Shown: one piece after another, positions 1-8,946 of the stretch
Numbering within the stretch: position 1 is the first letter of the stretch
Layout: the number at the start of each line of letters is the position of its first letter
Assembly (NCBI RefSeq): GCF_012933555.1
Contig: NZ_JABBPK010000001.1
Span: 4,380,001-4,444,000, forward strand
Reading direction: 5' to 3'
Length of the DNA stretch: 64,000 nt
Source of the DNA: Niallia alba
GTDB taxonomy: Bacteria; Bacillota; Bacilli; Bacillales; Cytobacillaceae
Notes under the pieces: model-generated
Databases searched by the model: none
Seen by the model: the letters and a program-made list of their open reading frames with translations, nothing else
Told to the model about the DNA's origin: nothing
Made by a program: the position numbers and the translations under genes

Positions 1-217
1 TACCAAGTGTTAATAGAAACCCAGTTGTTAACCATTGTACGGTTGTTTCCTTTATAGCAAAATCAGTAATAATTGTATTTAATGCCATATTCAGTGCCGT
101 TTCACTAAATAATCCAACAAAACCCGCTATTAAAAAAGATGCGATAATAGGAAGTGTCTTAAACTCACTTTTTCCGATTGCATCGCCTTTAGCGGAAATA
201 TCCATTGTCATATTCAT
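1..217 (-). CDS. MFS drug exporter, DHA2 (LmrB-like) family, N-terminal part only
   Basis: Only the first ~72 codons lie in the window; the gene runs off the left edge. The start at 217 follows an AAGGAGG ribosome binding site at 221-227. The translation begins MNMTMDISAKGDAIGK and enters a first membrane segment (LPIIASFLIAGFVGLFSETA) and the start of a second (VQWLTTGFLLTLG). This pattern is typical of 14-helix DHA2 multidrug/H+ antiporters. The TetR gene at 243-818 lies just upstream in the same orientation, which resembles the lmrA-lmrB pair of Bacillus subtilis. The substrate is unknown. Confidence 0.72.
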   Translation of the reverse strand, partial: MNMTMDISAKGDAIGKSEFKTLPIIASFLIAGFVGLFSETALNMALNTIITDFAIKETTVQWLTTGFLLTLG

Positions 218-242
218 TTTCCTCCTTTAATATCCATAGAAA

Positions 243-818
243 TTACTGTTTTAACAGCACTGCTATTTGATTTGAAATGCAGCGAAGCGGGTTACTGCTC
301 TTGTTTGTTAGAGCTAACATACATCCACCTTCTATCATTGCATTTAACGTTATACCTAACTCTTGTGCTAGCTCTTTTTTAAAGCCAAATTCTTCTAATC
401 GATTCGTATAAAGAGCTTGCCAGTCTGTAAAAGTAGCATCACATGCTACTCGCAGCGTTTCATGTGTTAACGCTGTTTCAGAAGCAATCAAACTAATTTG
501 CAAACCTTCAAGTGCACTACAGCCCATTTGATCAAATTCATTTGCGATAGAGTTCACATGTTGCTGAAAAGCAGACACAGGGGTATCGCCATCATTTAAG
601 TCTTCTCTCATTTTCTCCACTACTAGTTCCCTCATTCGCTTAATTGCTTCTAAAGCAATTTCTTCTTTCCCATTCGGAAAATGATAATATAAGGAGCCTT
701 TAGGAGCGCCACTCTCTTCAATAATTTGATTAAGTCCAGTAGCGTGAAATCCTTGTAGCTGAAATAATTTAGTTGCAGTAGTTAGAATTGCTTCTCTTTT
801 ATTGTTGGATTTCTTCAT
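243..818 (-). CDS. TetR/AcrR family repressor, LmrA/YxaF-like
   Basis: A TetR-type repressor of about 191 residues. The N-terminal ~55 residues hold the helix-turn-helix (ATKLFQLQGFHATGLNQIIE, then GAPKGSLYYHFPNGKEE), with the GSLYYHFP signature of the LmrA/YxaF branch. The rest is the variable ligand-binding domain. I place the start at the internal ATG at 818, because an AGAAGAG ribosome binding site sits at good distance before it and too close to the earlier ATG at 827. It lies directly upstream of the exporter gene at 1-217 on the same strand, so autoregulation plus exporter control is the likely role. The inducer is not predictable. Confidence 0.85.
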   Translation of the reverse strand: MKKSNNKREAILTTATKLFQLQGFHATGLNQIIEESGAPKGSLYYHFPNGKEEIALEAIKRMRELVVEKMREDLNDGDTPVSAFQQHVNSIANEFDQMGCSALEGLQISLIASETALTHETLRVACDATFTDWQALYTNRLEEFGFKKELAQELGITLNAMIEGGCMLALTNKSSNPLRCISNQIAVLLKQ

Positions 819-844
819 TAGAATCATCTCTTCTTAATAAAATT

Positions 845-863
845 ATAACAACTGGTCTACATA
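845..863. promoter_or_regulatory. Possible LmrA/YxaF-type operator half-site
   Basis: On the minus strand the leader of the TetR gene contains TGTAGACCAGTTGT. Its TAGACC half resembles boxes bound by LmrA/YxaF regulators, as I recall them; the other half is degenerate. The position 25-40 bases before the regulator start fits autoregulation. Confidence 0.3.
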
Positions 864-977
864 ATATTAATGACATCAATGAGAAGTGTCAAGAAATTAA
901 TTGTGATTTTTTCTTATAAACAGACAATATTTACGTATTTTTTAAAGTAAGCATTTACATTTACAATTCTTATAAAG

Positions 978-1118
978 CGAAACTCCATCAGTGGGGTTTT
1001 TCCTCATCCCCACTGATGGTTAGTTGACCAATCGGACCTTTATCTCCCACCTATCTTTCTCGTATTCTCATAAGTTTGAGGCGGGAGTCTTACTCCGTTA
1101 AGAGTGGGGTAAAATAAA
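978..1118. repeat. Single copy of the dispersed ~150 bp intergenic repeat
   Basis: It shares long blocks with the tandem array at 42081-42990: CCATCAGTGGGG, CCCCACTGATGG, CCAATCGGACCTTTA, TCTCCCACCTA and CCGTTAAGAGTGGG. The arms CCATCAGTGGGG and CCCCACTGATGG form a perfect stem. This copy lacks a short internal block (the ACGGACAGTTGA segment). It ends about where the truncated nitroreductase reading frame begins. Confidence 0.85.
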
Positions 1119-1134
1119 ACATTCATCTTGGGGA

Positions 1135-1575
1135 GCCCATACAAAAATTCCTGCTGCAAGCCATTTTGTGATTTTATTGGCTAGAACAAAATTGGATACA
1201 GCCTATGATTCTGCCTATTTAAAAGATCAATTTACAAATGTATCAAAGCTTCCTGCTGAAGTTATTCCCAAAGTGATGGAACGCATAGAAGCATTTCAAA
1301 AAGATGACTTCCGTTTATTGGACAACGACCGTGCATTATTCGACTGGGCTTCCAAACAAACCTATCTTGCTCTTGGTAATATGATGACAGCTGCTTCCCA
1401 AATCGGCATTGATTCTTGTCCAATTGAAGGATAAATGAATCAGCTTCTAAAGGAAGAAGGACTTTTAGAGGATGGGCATTTAGGCATTTCCGTTATGGTA
1501 GCATTCGGCTATCGTGCCAAAGAACCTTATCCGAAAACACGTAGAGCATTTGATGATGTGGTAAAGTGGGTATAG
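1135..1575 (+). pseudogene. NAD(P)H nitroreductase, 5'-truncated with internal stop
   Basis: The open frame reads ASHFVILLARTKLDTAYDSA and continues through FDWASKQTYLALGNMMTAA and QIGIDSCPIEG. These are conserved blocks of YfkO/NfsB-type FMN nitroreductases. A TAA at 1432-1434 interrupts it directly after SCPIEG, and the same frame then continues from 1435 with MNQLLKEEGLLEDGHLG to a TAG at 1573-1575. The family usually has about four extra residues at this point, so I infer a ~12 base deletion that created the stop. The first ~95 residues, including the N-terminal FMN-binding part, are missing, and a repeat copy lies where they should be. The product should be inactive. Confidence 0.8.
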
Positions 1576-1635
1576 GATTGTTCGTTTTATTAATACCGAT
1601 GAAAAGATTTTTAGAAGCTTACATTGAATTTTCAT

Positions 1636-1764
1636 GCGTTGCTTGGAGTGGAAGGGGTGAGACTCCTGTGGGATTAGCGAGACAGCTTAGACCCTGCAGG
1701 CTGTAAGCAGACCGCGGCTAAGCGCGAGCCCCACGGAAAGCGAACCCCTGGAGCGGAAAGCAAC
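1636..1764. repeat. GC-rich Bacillaceae intergenic repeat with inverted ends
   Basis: A ~130 bp GC-rich block in AT-rich surroundings. It starts GTTGCTTGGAGTGGAAGGGG and ends CCCCTGGAGCGGAAAGCAAC, so the ends are imperfect inverted repeats. The inner part also has paired GC-rich segments (GACTCCTGTGGG with CCCCACGGAAAG). I recognise this as a class of non-coding repeat common between Bacillus genes; its function is unknown to me. Confidence 0.7.
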
Positions 1765-1794
1765 ATCCCTATTCAAAGGGACTGATAAATATAC

Positions 1795-1869
1795 TGTAGA
1801 CAAACCTTTATATCTAAAATTCAGAGGTTTGTCTACAGTCTGAAGTGACGTTTTTATATACGTCACTTC
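1795..1869. terminator. Two adjacent terminator-like hairpins
   Basis: The first hairpin pairs TGTAGACAAACCT at 1795-1807 with AGGTTTGTCTACA at 1825-1837. The second pairs GAAGTGACGT at 1842-1851 with ACGTCACTTC at 1860-1869 and is followed by TTATTTATTCTTT. They lie downstream of the minus-strand regulator at 1907-2620 and of the plus-strand nitroreductase remnant, so they probably work in both directions. Confidence 0.65.
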
Positions 1870-1906
1870 TTATTTATTCTTTAGGGAAATCTAATTACTG
1901 CCTCTT

Positions 1907-2620
1907 TTAATTCTTTCGATACTGATGACTATATGGATTAAACGGAGTGAAATAAGAAACAGAATAATCCAAGTTTATCATCTCACTATATTCAAATACT
2001 GTGCCATTTTGTAGGATTCCTCTATTAAAAATTTTCATAGCCGCGACACCTTTTTTGCAATTCAGCAGCTCAGCATCTTCTTTACTTACATTGATTGCAC
2101 TATAGGTAGTAATGAAATGAGAGATTTGATAGCCACATTGCTGTACATATTCATGAACGGAGTTTTTCACTTCTTCTTCTTCTAAATCTGGAAAATACGC
2201 ACACGGAAGTCTTGTTGTTTCTATTTGCATTTTTTGATAATCGACAATTCTAACACGTTTGTATTCCCACACTTTTGTTTTTCTTCCGCTTAAATCAAAT
2301 ATTTTTTCTAATGTATGATCTGCCTCTATTTTTTTAAAATAAATAATTTTTGATTGGATATCTTTAAACTTTCTTTCTGTGAGTGAATTATAAATTAAGG
2401 GGCTTTTATATCTTGTTTCATTTACAAATATCCCTGAACCTTGAATGATTTTTACACATCCTATGTTCACAAGCTTTTTTAATGCTTCGCGAATGGTGTA
2501 TCTTGATACATCATAATGTTTGGCAAGTTCTCTTTCCGTTGGAATCTTTTCCCCTGCTTTATATTTATTTTGATAAATCTTACTTAAAATATCTTCTGCT
2601 ATAAAATCTCTCTTTTTCAT
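1907..2620 (-). CDS. GntR family regulator with UTRA domain (HutC type)
   Basis: About 237 residues. The N-terminal winged helix (AEDILSKIYQNKYKAGEKIP, then TERELAKHYDVSRYTIREAL) is typical GntR, and the remaining ~165 residues fit a UTRA effector domain, usually for phosphosugars or small metabolites. I chose the ATG at 2620 because GAGGGG lies 8 bases before it; the upstream extension to 2656 has no ribosome binding site. The neighbours are an RspA-like sugar-acid dehydratase remnant and a PTS remnant, so it was probably the regulator of a now-lost sugar catabolic operon. It does not look like TreR. It appears intact. Confidence 0.85.
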   Translation of the reverse strand: MKKRDFIAEDILSKIYQNKYKAGEKIPTERELAKHYDVSRYTIREALKKLVNIGCVKIIQGSGIFVNETRYKSPLIYNSLTERKFKDIQSKIIYFKKIEADHTLEKIFDLSGRKTKVWEYKRVRIVDYQKMQIETTRLPCAYFPDLEEEEVKNSVHEYVQQCGYQISHFITTYSAINVSKEDAELLNCKKGVAAMKIFNRGILQNGTVFEYSEMINLDYSVSYFTPFNPYSHQYRKN

Positions 2621-2749
2621 ATTATTACCCCTCAAACAGAATAGGTTTAAATCCACATCATCATTCTAGCATACATTTAATTTTTTCTTTTCATTGCTAA
2701 AGAAAAGAAAGAGACAGATCTAATAGGAAGACCCCTCTCTTTATAACTA

Positions 2750-3277
2750 CTATGGTGTATGAATTGAACCATTTGGTATTCGCGCTTGAGTCCATTCGTG
2801 TTTACGATAGATAACAGGATACCTTTCAGCCATATCCTCATCAAATTCCACCCCAATACCTACTGTTTCAATAGGATAGATATAACCTTCCAGCACTTCT
2901 ACTGAATGAGGGAACATTTTCTTTGTCGTTTCATCTGGTTCTTGTATCTCTTGAATCGCTGCATTATGAAGATGAATATTTAGATGAGTATTTACGGCTA
3001 CCCCTATTGGTGTCATATCGGAAGGTCCATGCCATGCAATCCGCACACCAAAATTTTCACAAAGTGCCGCTAGTTTAAGTGCTGGTGTAATTCCACCAAT
3101 CTGCGAAACATGACAGCGTATATAATCAATTTGCCTATTTATGATAAGATTTCTCCATTCCATTGGATTATTAAAAAGTTCTCCAGTGGCAATGGGAGTA
3201 GTACATTGTGCTCTTAAATGAGAAAGCCATTCATTTTGATCAGGTGGCAAAATATCCTCTAAGAAATAAAGCTTTCA
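2750..3277 (-). pseudogene. RspA/mannonate dehydratase-like enolase-superfamily protein, C-terminal fragment
   Basis: Reading [15 protein letters not shown], then [49 protein letters not shown] and [16 protein letters not shown], it matches the C-terminal ~170 residues of the RspA/ManD branch. The acidic residue of TGE and the catalytic-type His of HGPSD are kept. The N-terminal capping domain and most of the barrel, about 230 residues, are absent. The frame is open up to about 3277, where it abuts plus-strand PTS sequence, so a deletion or inversion joined two unrelated genes here. A start codon in place of the lost 5' end is not credible. Confidence 0.8.
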
Positions 3278-3278
3278 T

Positions 3279-4189
3279 CATTGGTACCCATGTCCAAAAA
3301 TTTTATACAGCAATCATTGATGAATTAGGAATAGATGAGGATAAGCAAGTAGCGCAAGAAAGCGAGAAAAAAAAGGGGTTTTCGGAAGATTACTAGATGT
3401 TGCTTCAGGCGTTTTTGGACCAATCGTTCCGGCCATTGCTGGCGCTGGTATGATTAAAGGGATATTAGCTGGACTAATTGCTTTAAATATTCTTTCAAAG
3501 GAAAGTGAAACAGTCACTATTTTGGATTTAATTGCAAGCGGTGTCTTTTACTTTCTCCCATTCTTTTTAGCAGCATCAGCAGCGAAAATATTTAAAACAA
3601 ATCAATACCTTGCAATCGCGATACTGGAGGACTGATGTACCCAACCTTATTGGATGCAGCTAAATTAGGGGAAATTAGTCAGTTCCATTTGATCGGGCTA
3701 CCGATTCCTGTTATTAATGCTATCACACCAATCGCACTGCAGAATTTCGCAGATAAAGGCTACGATATGTTAATGCCAATGATGTTTATGACCAATATGG
3801 CAATCGCCGGTGCAACCTTTGCTATGTTCTTTAAAGCAAAGAATAAGATGGAGAAATCAATTATTATATCTGCAACTATTTCAGCCCTACTTGGCATTAC
3901 AGAACCTGCCTTATTCGGTGTGCTAATTAAAAATAAAAAAGCATTTATAGCATGCACAATCGGAAGTGCCATTGCTGCAACCTTCTTTGCTGCTACTGGT
4001 GTAAGAATATACGGCTATATCCTTTCCAGTATCGTATGCTTAGTTGCTTATGTTGTACCTTACTTCCCTTATGCCATTGCTGGAATTATTATCGCCATTG
4101 GATCATCTTTCTTGATTGCTTACTTTACGATTAAAAAGAATGGTTCTAGTGAATTAAATGATCGTGTGTCTAATGCTGAGAAGATTTAA
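3279..4189 (+). pseudogene. Beta-glucoside-type PTS EIIBC component, truncated and frameshifted
   Basis: The sequence starts inside the IIB domain ([20 protein letters not shown]) and runs into the IIC domain (LLDVASGVFGPIVPAIAGAG; YPTLLDAAKLGEISQFHLIG; LLGITEPALFGVLIKNKKAF). The first ~70 residues with the phosphorylated IIB cysteine are missing. There is a frameshift near 3370-3385 in an A8/G4 run, where the frame before it ends in a TAG at 3394. A second break at about 3633 removes a few residues before MYPTLLDAA. The gene ends with a lysine-rich tail and no IIA domain. It formerly imported a beta-glucoside-like sugar and cannot function now. Confidence 0.85.
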
Positions 4190-4201
4190 GTAAATACAGG
4201 A

Positions 4202-4250
4202 GGCTATCCCGACAGCTGGTTAAACTAACTTTTGGGATAGCCCTTTTTTT
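4202..4250 (+). terminator. Intrinsic terminator after the PTS remnant
   Basis: GGCTATCCC at 4202-4210 pairs with GGGATAGCC at 4234-4242 and is followed by CTTTTTTTG. This is a textbook rho-independent terminator 13 bases after the PTS stop codon. Confidence 0.85.
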
Positions 4251-4390
4251 GTGAATACCTTTAGTACAATTACTTAATATTGGCAAGAGTAAAGGGACGG
4301 TTCTTGTGAGTACATCAAAGATACAAGCTGTTTTTCACACTATTCTCATAGTATAAATTAAACGTGTTGTTATAAATCGTTTTATTACAA

Positions 4391-4429
4391 GAAAAGCCTT
4401 CAGAAGTTTATATTCTTCTGAAGGCTTTC
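4391..4429 (-). terminator. Terminator of the hydantoinase operon
   Basis: A stem of AAAAGCCTTCAGAA with TTCTGAAGGCTTTC around a short AT loop. On the minus strand it is followed by TTCTTGTAAT. It lies ~50 bases past the stop of the NCS1 permease gene and could also stop plus-strand transcription. Confidence 0.75.
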
Positions 4430-4476
4430 TTATACATTCTAGAAAGACACCCTAACTATTTTAAGAAAAACACTTT

Positions 4477-5820
4477 TTAAGCCTTATCAACTGCAGCCGG
4501 AGTTGACTGAACTCTGTATGCTGGAATAAATTTCATTCCTGCCCAGTATAGAAGTGCGCTAAGCGGCATACTAACCATCCACGCTATAGAGAGGAAACAG
4601 ATACCAATAATCCCGCCAATAAACATAGAGCCAATGCCTAACCAATTGTACTTAACGTCTCTTTGATACAATTCTTCCACACGATAATTTTGTTTATGGA
4701 CAATATAATAATCGGTCAGCAGGATTCCTAGTAGTGGTCCTAAAAAGGCCGAATAAAATGCTATAAATGTATTAAAAGCAGAACTTGATACAAGAATCCA
4801 AGGAAAAGTAGCTATACTTAAAATTCCAACTAATATGACCGCAGTTCCCCATTTCAAATTAAACATTTCCATAATGACTAGAGCAGGCGGTTTAATATTA
4901 ATGGTTAAATTGGTTGTAAACTGAGCAACAATGATAAATATCATCATAGCAACCGCTACAACTGGATTCGGAATAACAGATACAATAGCTTGTATGGGAT
5001 CCCAAATTCCGGTTGCAGCAGCAGATAATATCCCAATAAACATCATAATAAGAAACATCGGAACAATCCCAAAAAAGTGACCAATCCTGTTATTTTTGGG
5101 CTTATTCTCTAGATATCTACTTAAATCTCCATTATTTATAGCCGCTGTAATTAATACCCCTACCGAGGCAGTAATAGCTGCAAAAAATGGCATCCCCCAA
5201 GATCCATCATTATTTTCCCAGCTATTTTCCATGTTCAAACCACCAAATTTTATAAGCTGAATCACAATATAGATAAGAAAACCTAATACTACAAAGGATA
5301 GTATAGAATCAAACCATTTAATAGAATTCATCCCAGAGTATGCAATTATCGTTTGAAGTACTTGGAATAAAATGAAATATAACCAGATATTACTGTAGCC
5401 CCATATCGAGTCAGTAATAAAGTTCGTTGCGCTTGCTCCAATCCATGAGCCTATCCCATACCAAAAAACTGCAGGCAACACACGAATGAGTGATGCTATT
5501 CTTGCACCATTATAGCCAAAGGCAGATCTTGCTTGAACAATAAAAGGAATTCCATATGTCAGACCTGGTTTAGAATTAAGAACAAAGATTACCCAAAGAA
5601 AAAGTGCTGATACAAAGGTGACTACCCCTGCCTGAAATAAGTTCAAACTGCCTACCGGTGGAAGAAAAGATTGTCCTACCATGAAAATTTGAATAACTAC
5701 CATGGAAGAAATCCACATCATTATATATGTCGATAACCCAAACATTCTTTTTTCATTTGAAATTGGATTTAGTGATTCTCGTCTCGATCCTTGTGTAAGA
5801 TTGGAACTATCCTTTGTCAT
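4477..5820 (-). CDS. NCS1 family nucleobase/hydantoin:cation symporter
   Basis: A 447-residue integral membrane protein with about 12 hydrophobic segments. The N-terminal region carries the NCS1 hallmark (KPGLTYGIPFIVQARSAFG, followed by FWYGIGSWIGASATN), as in Mhp1 and PucI-type permeases for hydantoins, allantoin or purines. It is the last gene of the minus-strand run hyuA-hyuB-M20 hydrolase-permease, 59 bases after the hydrolase stop, so its likely substrate is the hydantoin or carbamoyl compound degraded by those enzymes. The sequence alone cannot separate hydantoin from allantoin or pyrimidines. It looks intact. Confidence 0.87.
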   Translation of the reverse strand: MTKDSSNLTQGSRRESLNPISNEKRMFGLSTYIMMWISSMVVIQIFMVGQSFLPPVGSLNLFQAGVVTFVSALFLWVIFVLNSKPGLTYGIPFIVQARSAFGYNGARIASLIRVLPAVFWYGIGSWIGASATNFITDSIWGYSNIWLYFILFQVLQTIIAYSGMNSIKWFDSILSFVVLGFLIYIVIQLIKFGGLNMENSWENNDGSWGMPFFAAITASVGVLITAAINNGDLSRYLENKPKNNRIGHFFGIVPMFLIMMFIGILSAAATGIWDPIQAIVSVIPNPVVAVAMMIFIIVAQFTTNLTINIKPPALVIMEMFNLKWGTAVILVGILSIATFPWILVSSSAFNTFIAFYSAFLGPLLGILLTDYYIVHKQNYRVEELYQRDVKYNWLGIGSMFIGGIIGICFLSIAWMVSMPLSALLYWAGMKFIPAYRVQSTPAAVDKA

Positions 5821-5879
5821 ACTTTCACCATCTTTTCTATTTTTTTAAAGAGATGGGATCACCCACCCCATTTTATCCC

Positions 5880-7127
5880 TTAAATGTACTGCAGTACTGC
5901 TTGAAGCATAATTTCCGTTCCCATTGCAATATCTTCTTTCGTTGCACTTTCCTCTGGCTGATGACTAATTCCCTTTTTACATCGAACAAAAATCATCCCT
6001 ATATCTGTTATCTCCGACATTAGCATCGCATCATGTCCGGCTCCACTTACCATAATAGGAATATCCATATCTAGTTTTTTTCCAATTGAAGTGAATACAT
6101 CAATAATTTCTTCTGAACAAGCTACCGGATCAAGTTCAATATTTGTTTTGATTGTATAGCTTAATCCATTTTCTTGGCATATCGCTTGGAGCCTTTCCTC
6201 GATTTCAGCAAATATGCGGTTTTTTCTGGTAAGATTTATATCTCTTAAATCAAGTGAAAATTGGACAGCATTAGGAATTATATTGCTCCCACCAGGAAAG
6301 GCCTGAATAATTCCAACAGTTCCAACTGTTTGTTGATCAGGCTGGCTACTGCATATTTCATTGATTTCTTGAATTACTTTTGCTGCCCCTATCATAGGAT
6401 CATTTCTTAAATTCATCGGTACGGTTCCTGCATGACCAGGAGTACCTTCAATCATAATCGTGTACCAAGACAATCCAGCTATCCCATTTACGATACCTAC
6501 TGGATGACTATTTACATCTAAATAAGGACCCTGCTCAATATGCATTTCTAAGTAAATCTTTATTTCCTCTTCCTTCCGCACTGATTCTTTATAACGTGCT
6601 GGGTCAATTTCAGACCCAAAATTCTTTAAAGCATCAAATCTAGTTACTTGCTGGTCATTCTTTTTTTGAAAATCTTCTTCGGTTGCTTTTCCAACCATCC
6701 CTCTACTTCCAAATAAACCATCGTTAAATTGAGATCCTTCCTCTTCACAAAAAGCGATTACTTCTAACGTATGAGCATGAGATATATTATTGGAATAGAT
6801 AAACTGAGCAATTTCTATTCCTCCCAGTACCCCTATAATTCCGTCGAACTTCCCCCCATTTCTTACTGAATCAATATGAGAGCCTATCATCACAATAGGG
6901 AGATGCGGTTTTTCTCCTTCTTTTCGACCAATTAAATTTCCAAAATGATCATGAGAAACTGTTAGACCAGCCTCCTCCATCCATTTAGTGACAAGGATTT
7001 GTGCTTCCTTATCCTCCTTACTTAAAGCTAAGCGTTGTACTCCACTCTGCTTTGTCCTTCCTATTTCCCCTAATTCCATTATTCTTGAGTAAATTCTGTT
7101 GGCATCCACATAGGCTAGTGATTGCAT
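5880..7127 (-). CDS. M20 family amidohydrolase (N-carbamoyl-L-amino acid hydrolase / allantoate amidohydrolase type)
   Basis: 415 residues from the ATG at 7127, which has GAGGAG 7-8 bases before it; longer starts overlap hyuB and lack a ribosome binding site. Family landmarks are the metal site (GSHIDSVRNGGKFDGIIG), CEEEGSQFNDGLFGSRGM, HIEQGPYLD, the dimerisation region around GTPGHAGTVPM, and a late metal ligand in SGAGHDAMLMS. Members use two metal ions to hydrolyse N-carbamoyl amino acids, ureidoglycine or allantoate. Next to hyuA and hyuB, N-carbamoyl amino acid hydrolysis after hydantoin ring opening is the best guess. It is cytoplasmic and looks intact. Confidence 0.88.
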   Translation of the reverse strand: MQSLAYVDANRIYSRIMELGEIGRTKQSGVQRLALSKEDKEAQILVTKWMEEAGLTVSHDHFGNLIGRKEGEKPHLPIVMIGSHIDSVRNGGKFDGIIGVLGGIEIAQFIYSNNISHAHTLEVIAFCEEEGSQFNDGLFGSRGMVGKATEEDFQKKNDQQVTRFDALKNFGSEIDPARYKESVRKEEEIKIYLEMHIEQGPYLDVNSHPVGIVNGIAGLSWYTIMIEGTPGHAGTVPMNLRNDPMIGAAKVIQEINEICSSQPDQQTVGTVGIIQAFPGGSNIIPNAVQFSLDLRDINLTRKNRIFAEIEERLQAICQENGLSYTIKTNIELDPVACSEEIIDVFTSIGKKLDMDIPIMVSGAGHDAMLMSEITDIGMIFVRCKKGISHQPEESATKEDIAMGTEIMLQAVLQYI

Positions 7128-7155
7128 GTATACACTCCTCATTTTTGTGATAAAG

Positions 7156-8946
7156 TTATTCTGCTTTTCTTCTTCTCCACTCATTTGTCTTTTCATAATC
7201 GATTGTATTTGTTTCTGTGATGAAGACTTTATATACCTCTAGAGCAGTCTCAGCTGAAATATATCCGTCCAGAAAATCAGCTAATACTTTTTCCGGATCT
7301 CTTTCTAATGGGTTGCCATATCCACCTCCACATGGGCCAACTAATTGAATAGTACTTCCAGCCTTAGCAGGACGATTCGGCAGTTTTGAAGGCAGCTTAA
7401 TTGTGTCGCCTGTTTGCTCTCTGATGGATAATTCCCCAACAGTTCCATTCTCTCCACCTTTAAACCCCCATGGAGCAAATTTATGTCCGTCTGCTTCAAC
7501 AGAGAAGCTCCCATCTTCTAGGAAGGTAATTTCACGGATAGATCCAATTCCACCTCGCCATTTCCCTGGTGCACATCCAGTGTCTCTTAATTCATATCGA
7601 TTCACTCTTAATGGATAATGTGTCTCAATATCCTCAATAGGATTATTTCTCGTATTGGCATATAATGTATCAACAGCGTCCATTCCATCTTTTCCATAAC
7701 GGCCGCCATAGCTGCCCTCCATAATGTCCATGTAAACCCAATAATTTTCTTCGTTAGCTAACCCACTAAAAGCCACTACTTGCAGGTTGCCGATACCAGC
7801 ACTAACCTGATCTGGAACAACTTGAGCTAGTGCTTTCATTAAAGTATCTGCAATCATGTTGCCAGAAGTAAATCGAGCAATGGTTGGAGCTGGAAAAACT
7901 GGATTACACAACGTACCTTTTGGAGCGATTATGTGAATCGGCCTAGATAATCCAGAATTTTGCGAAAAATCACCGTAAGTTGTGGAATCTAATAAAATCG
8001 ATCTTAATGTTAAATAAACAGCGATATCTACAGTTCCAACTAATGGCATATTAATAGGGCGATCCTTGACTTGAGGTGATGTACCTGTCAAATCAACCGT
8101 TAATTCGCTTCCGCTAACCTTTACTGTCACACAAATTTTTAAATCTTTTTTATATGAATCAGCACTATCCAGATAACCATCTAAAAATCCTTCTGCCTTG
8201 TATTCACCATCCGGCAATTTTGTAATGGCCTCTCGCATCATTTTCTCTGAGTAATTCATCAATTCATTGCTCGCAGCATAAATAGTGTCTACTCCAAATT
8301 TATCCAACAGCTCTATATATCTGGTTGCTCCAATTTTAGCAGCTGCTATCTGAGCCTCTATATCCCCTACTACCATCTTTGGTGCCCGAATGTTATCCAT
8401 TAATAAATCCCAAACATACCGGTTCTTTTTTCCTTTCTCATAGACTTTGATGGCTTTAAACTGGAGCCCCTCTGCATAGGCATCTACAGCATCAACAATT
8501 CCACAGCTGCCTGGAGTGGAAGCACCTATATCTAAGTGATGGGCTGTCGTAACCGAAAAACCAATCAACTCTTCTTGATAAAAAACAGGAATACAAATAC
8601 CAATATCTGGTCCATGAGACGCTCCGTGATAAGGAGAATTATGCATAATGATATCACCAGGGGAAAAGTTATCATCCCTTTCTTCCATAATCTCCCGAAT
8701 TCCTTTTACATAGCCTGGAATCGGTCCAGATTGAAGAGGTGTACTATGGGACGATTCACATAATTGATTGCCATAAATATCTACTAAAGCACAGCCAAAA
8801 TCCTCTGATTCTCTGATAATACTGGAATAAGACATGCGCGCAAGCTTATGGCCCATTTCTACTGCAACGTTTTCTAAAGCTCCAAGCACAACCTGTACTG
8901 TAATCGGATCAATTTCTTTTACCGCTGATTTCGTATCTAGCATCAT
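7156..8946 (-). CDS. hyuB: Hydantoinase B / oxoprolinase subunit
   Basis: 596 residues matching the HyuB family: early DPITVQVVLGALENVAVEMG, the conserved HNSPYHGASHGPDIG and VTTAHHLDIGASTPGSCG blocks, and the C-terminal GSYGGRYGKDGMDAVDT and WRGGIGSIREITFLEDG segments. With HyuA it forms an ATP-dependent ring-opening enzyme for hydantoins, N-methylhydantoin or 5-oxoproline-like rings. The hyuA stop TGA is followed at once by ATGATG, so the two are translationally coupled. The M20 hydrolase follows 28 bases later. I cannot decide between hydantoinase and oxoprolinase from sequence; the carbamoylase and NCS1 neighbours favour hydantoins. Confidence 0.9.
   Translation of the reverse strand: MMLDTKSAVKEIDPITVQVVLGALENVAVEMGHKLARMSYSSIIRESEDFGCALVDIYGNQLCESSHSTPLQSGPIPGYVKGIREIMEERDDNFSPGDIIMHNSPYHGASHGPDIGICIPVFYQEELIGFSVTTAHHLDIGASTPGSCGIVDAVDAYAEGLQFKAIKVYEKGKKNRYVWDLLMDNIRAPKMVVGDIEAQIAAAKIGATRYIELLDKFGVDTIYAASNELMNYSEKMMREAITKLPDGEYKAEGFLDGYLDSADSYKKDLKICVTVKVSGSELTVDLTGTSPQVKDRPINMPLVGTVDIAVYLTLRSILLDSTTYGDFSQNSGLSRPIHIIAPKGTLCNPVFPAPTIARFTSGNMIADTLMKALAQVVPDQVSAGIGNLQVVAFSGLANEENYWVYMDIMEGSYGGRYGKDGMDAVDTLYANTRNNPIEDIETHYPLRVNRYELRDTGCAPGKWRGGIGSIREITFLEDGSFSVEADGHKFAPWGFKGGENGTVGELSIREQTGDTIKLPSKLPNRPAKAGSTIQLVGPCGGGYGNPLERDPEKVLADFLDGYISAETALEVYKVFITETNTIDYEKTNEWRRRKAE

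Noticed and set aside
1907-2620. TreR for the trehalose locus
   Set aside because: It is a GntR/UTRA protein, but its effector domain does not resemble TreR, and it is 12 kb away beside other sugar remnants.
3208-3396. 62-codon plus-strand ORF at the RspA/PTS junction
   Set aside because: It spans the deletion scar; only its second half is meaningful, as PTS IIB sequence.
8536-8763. Open frame opposite hyuB
   Set aside because: Shadow of a well-supported gene on the other strand.
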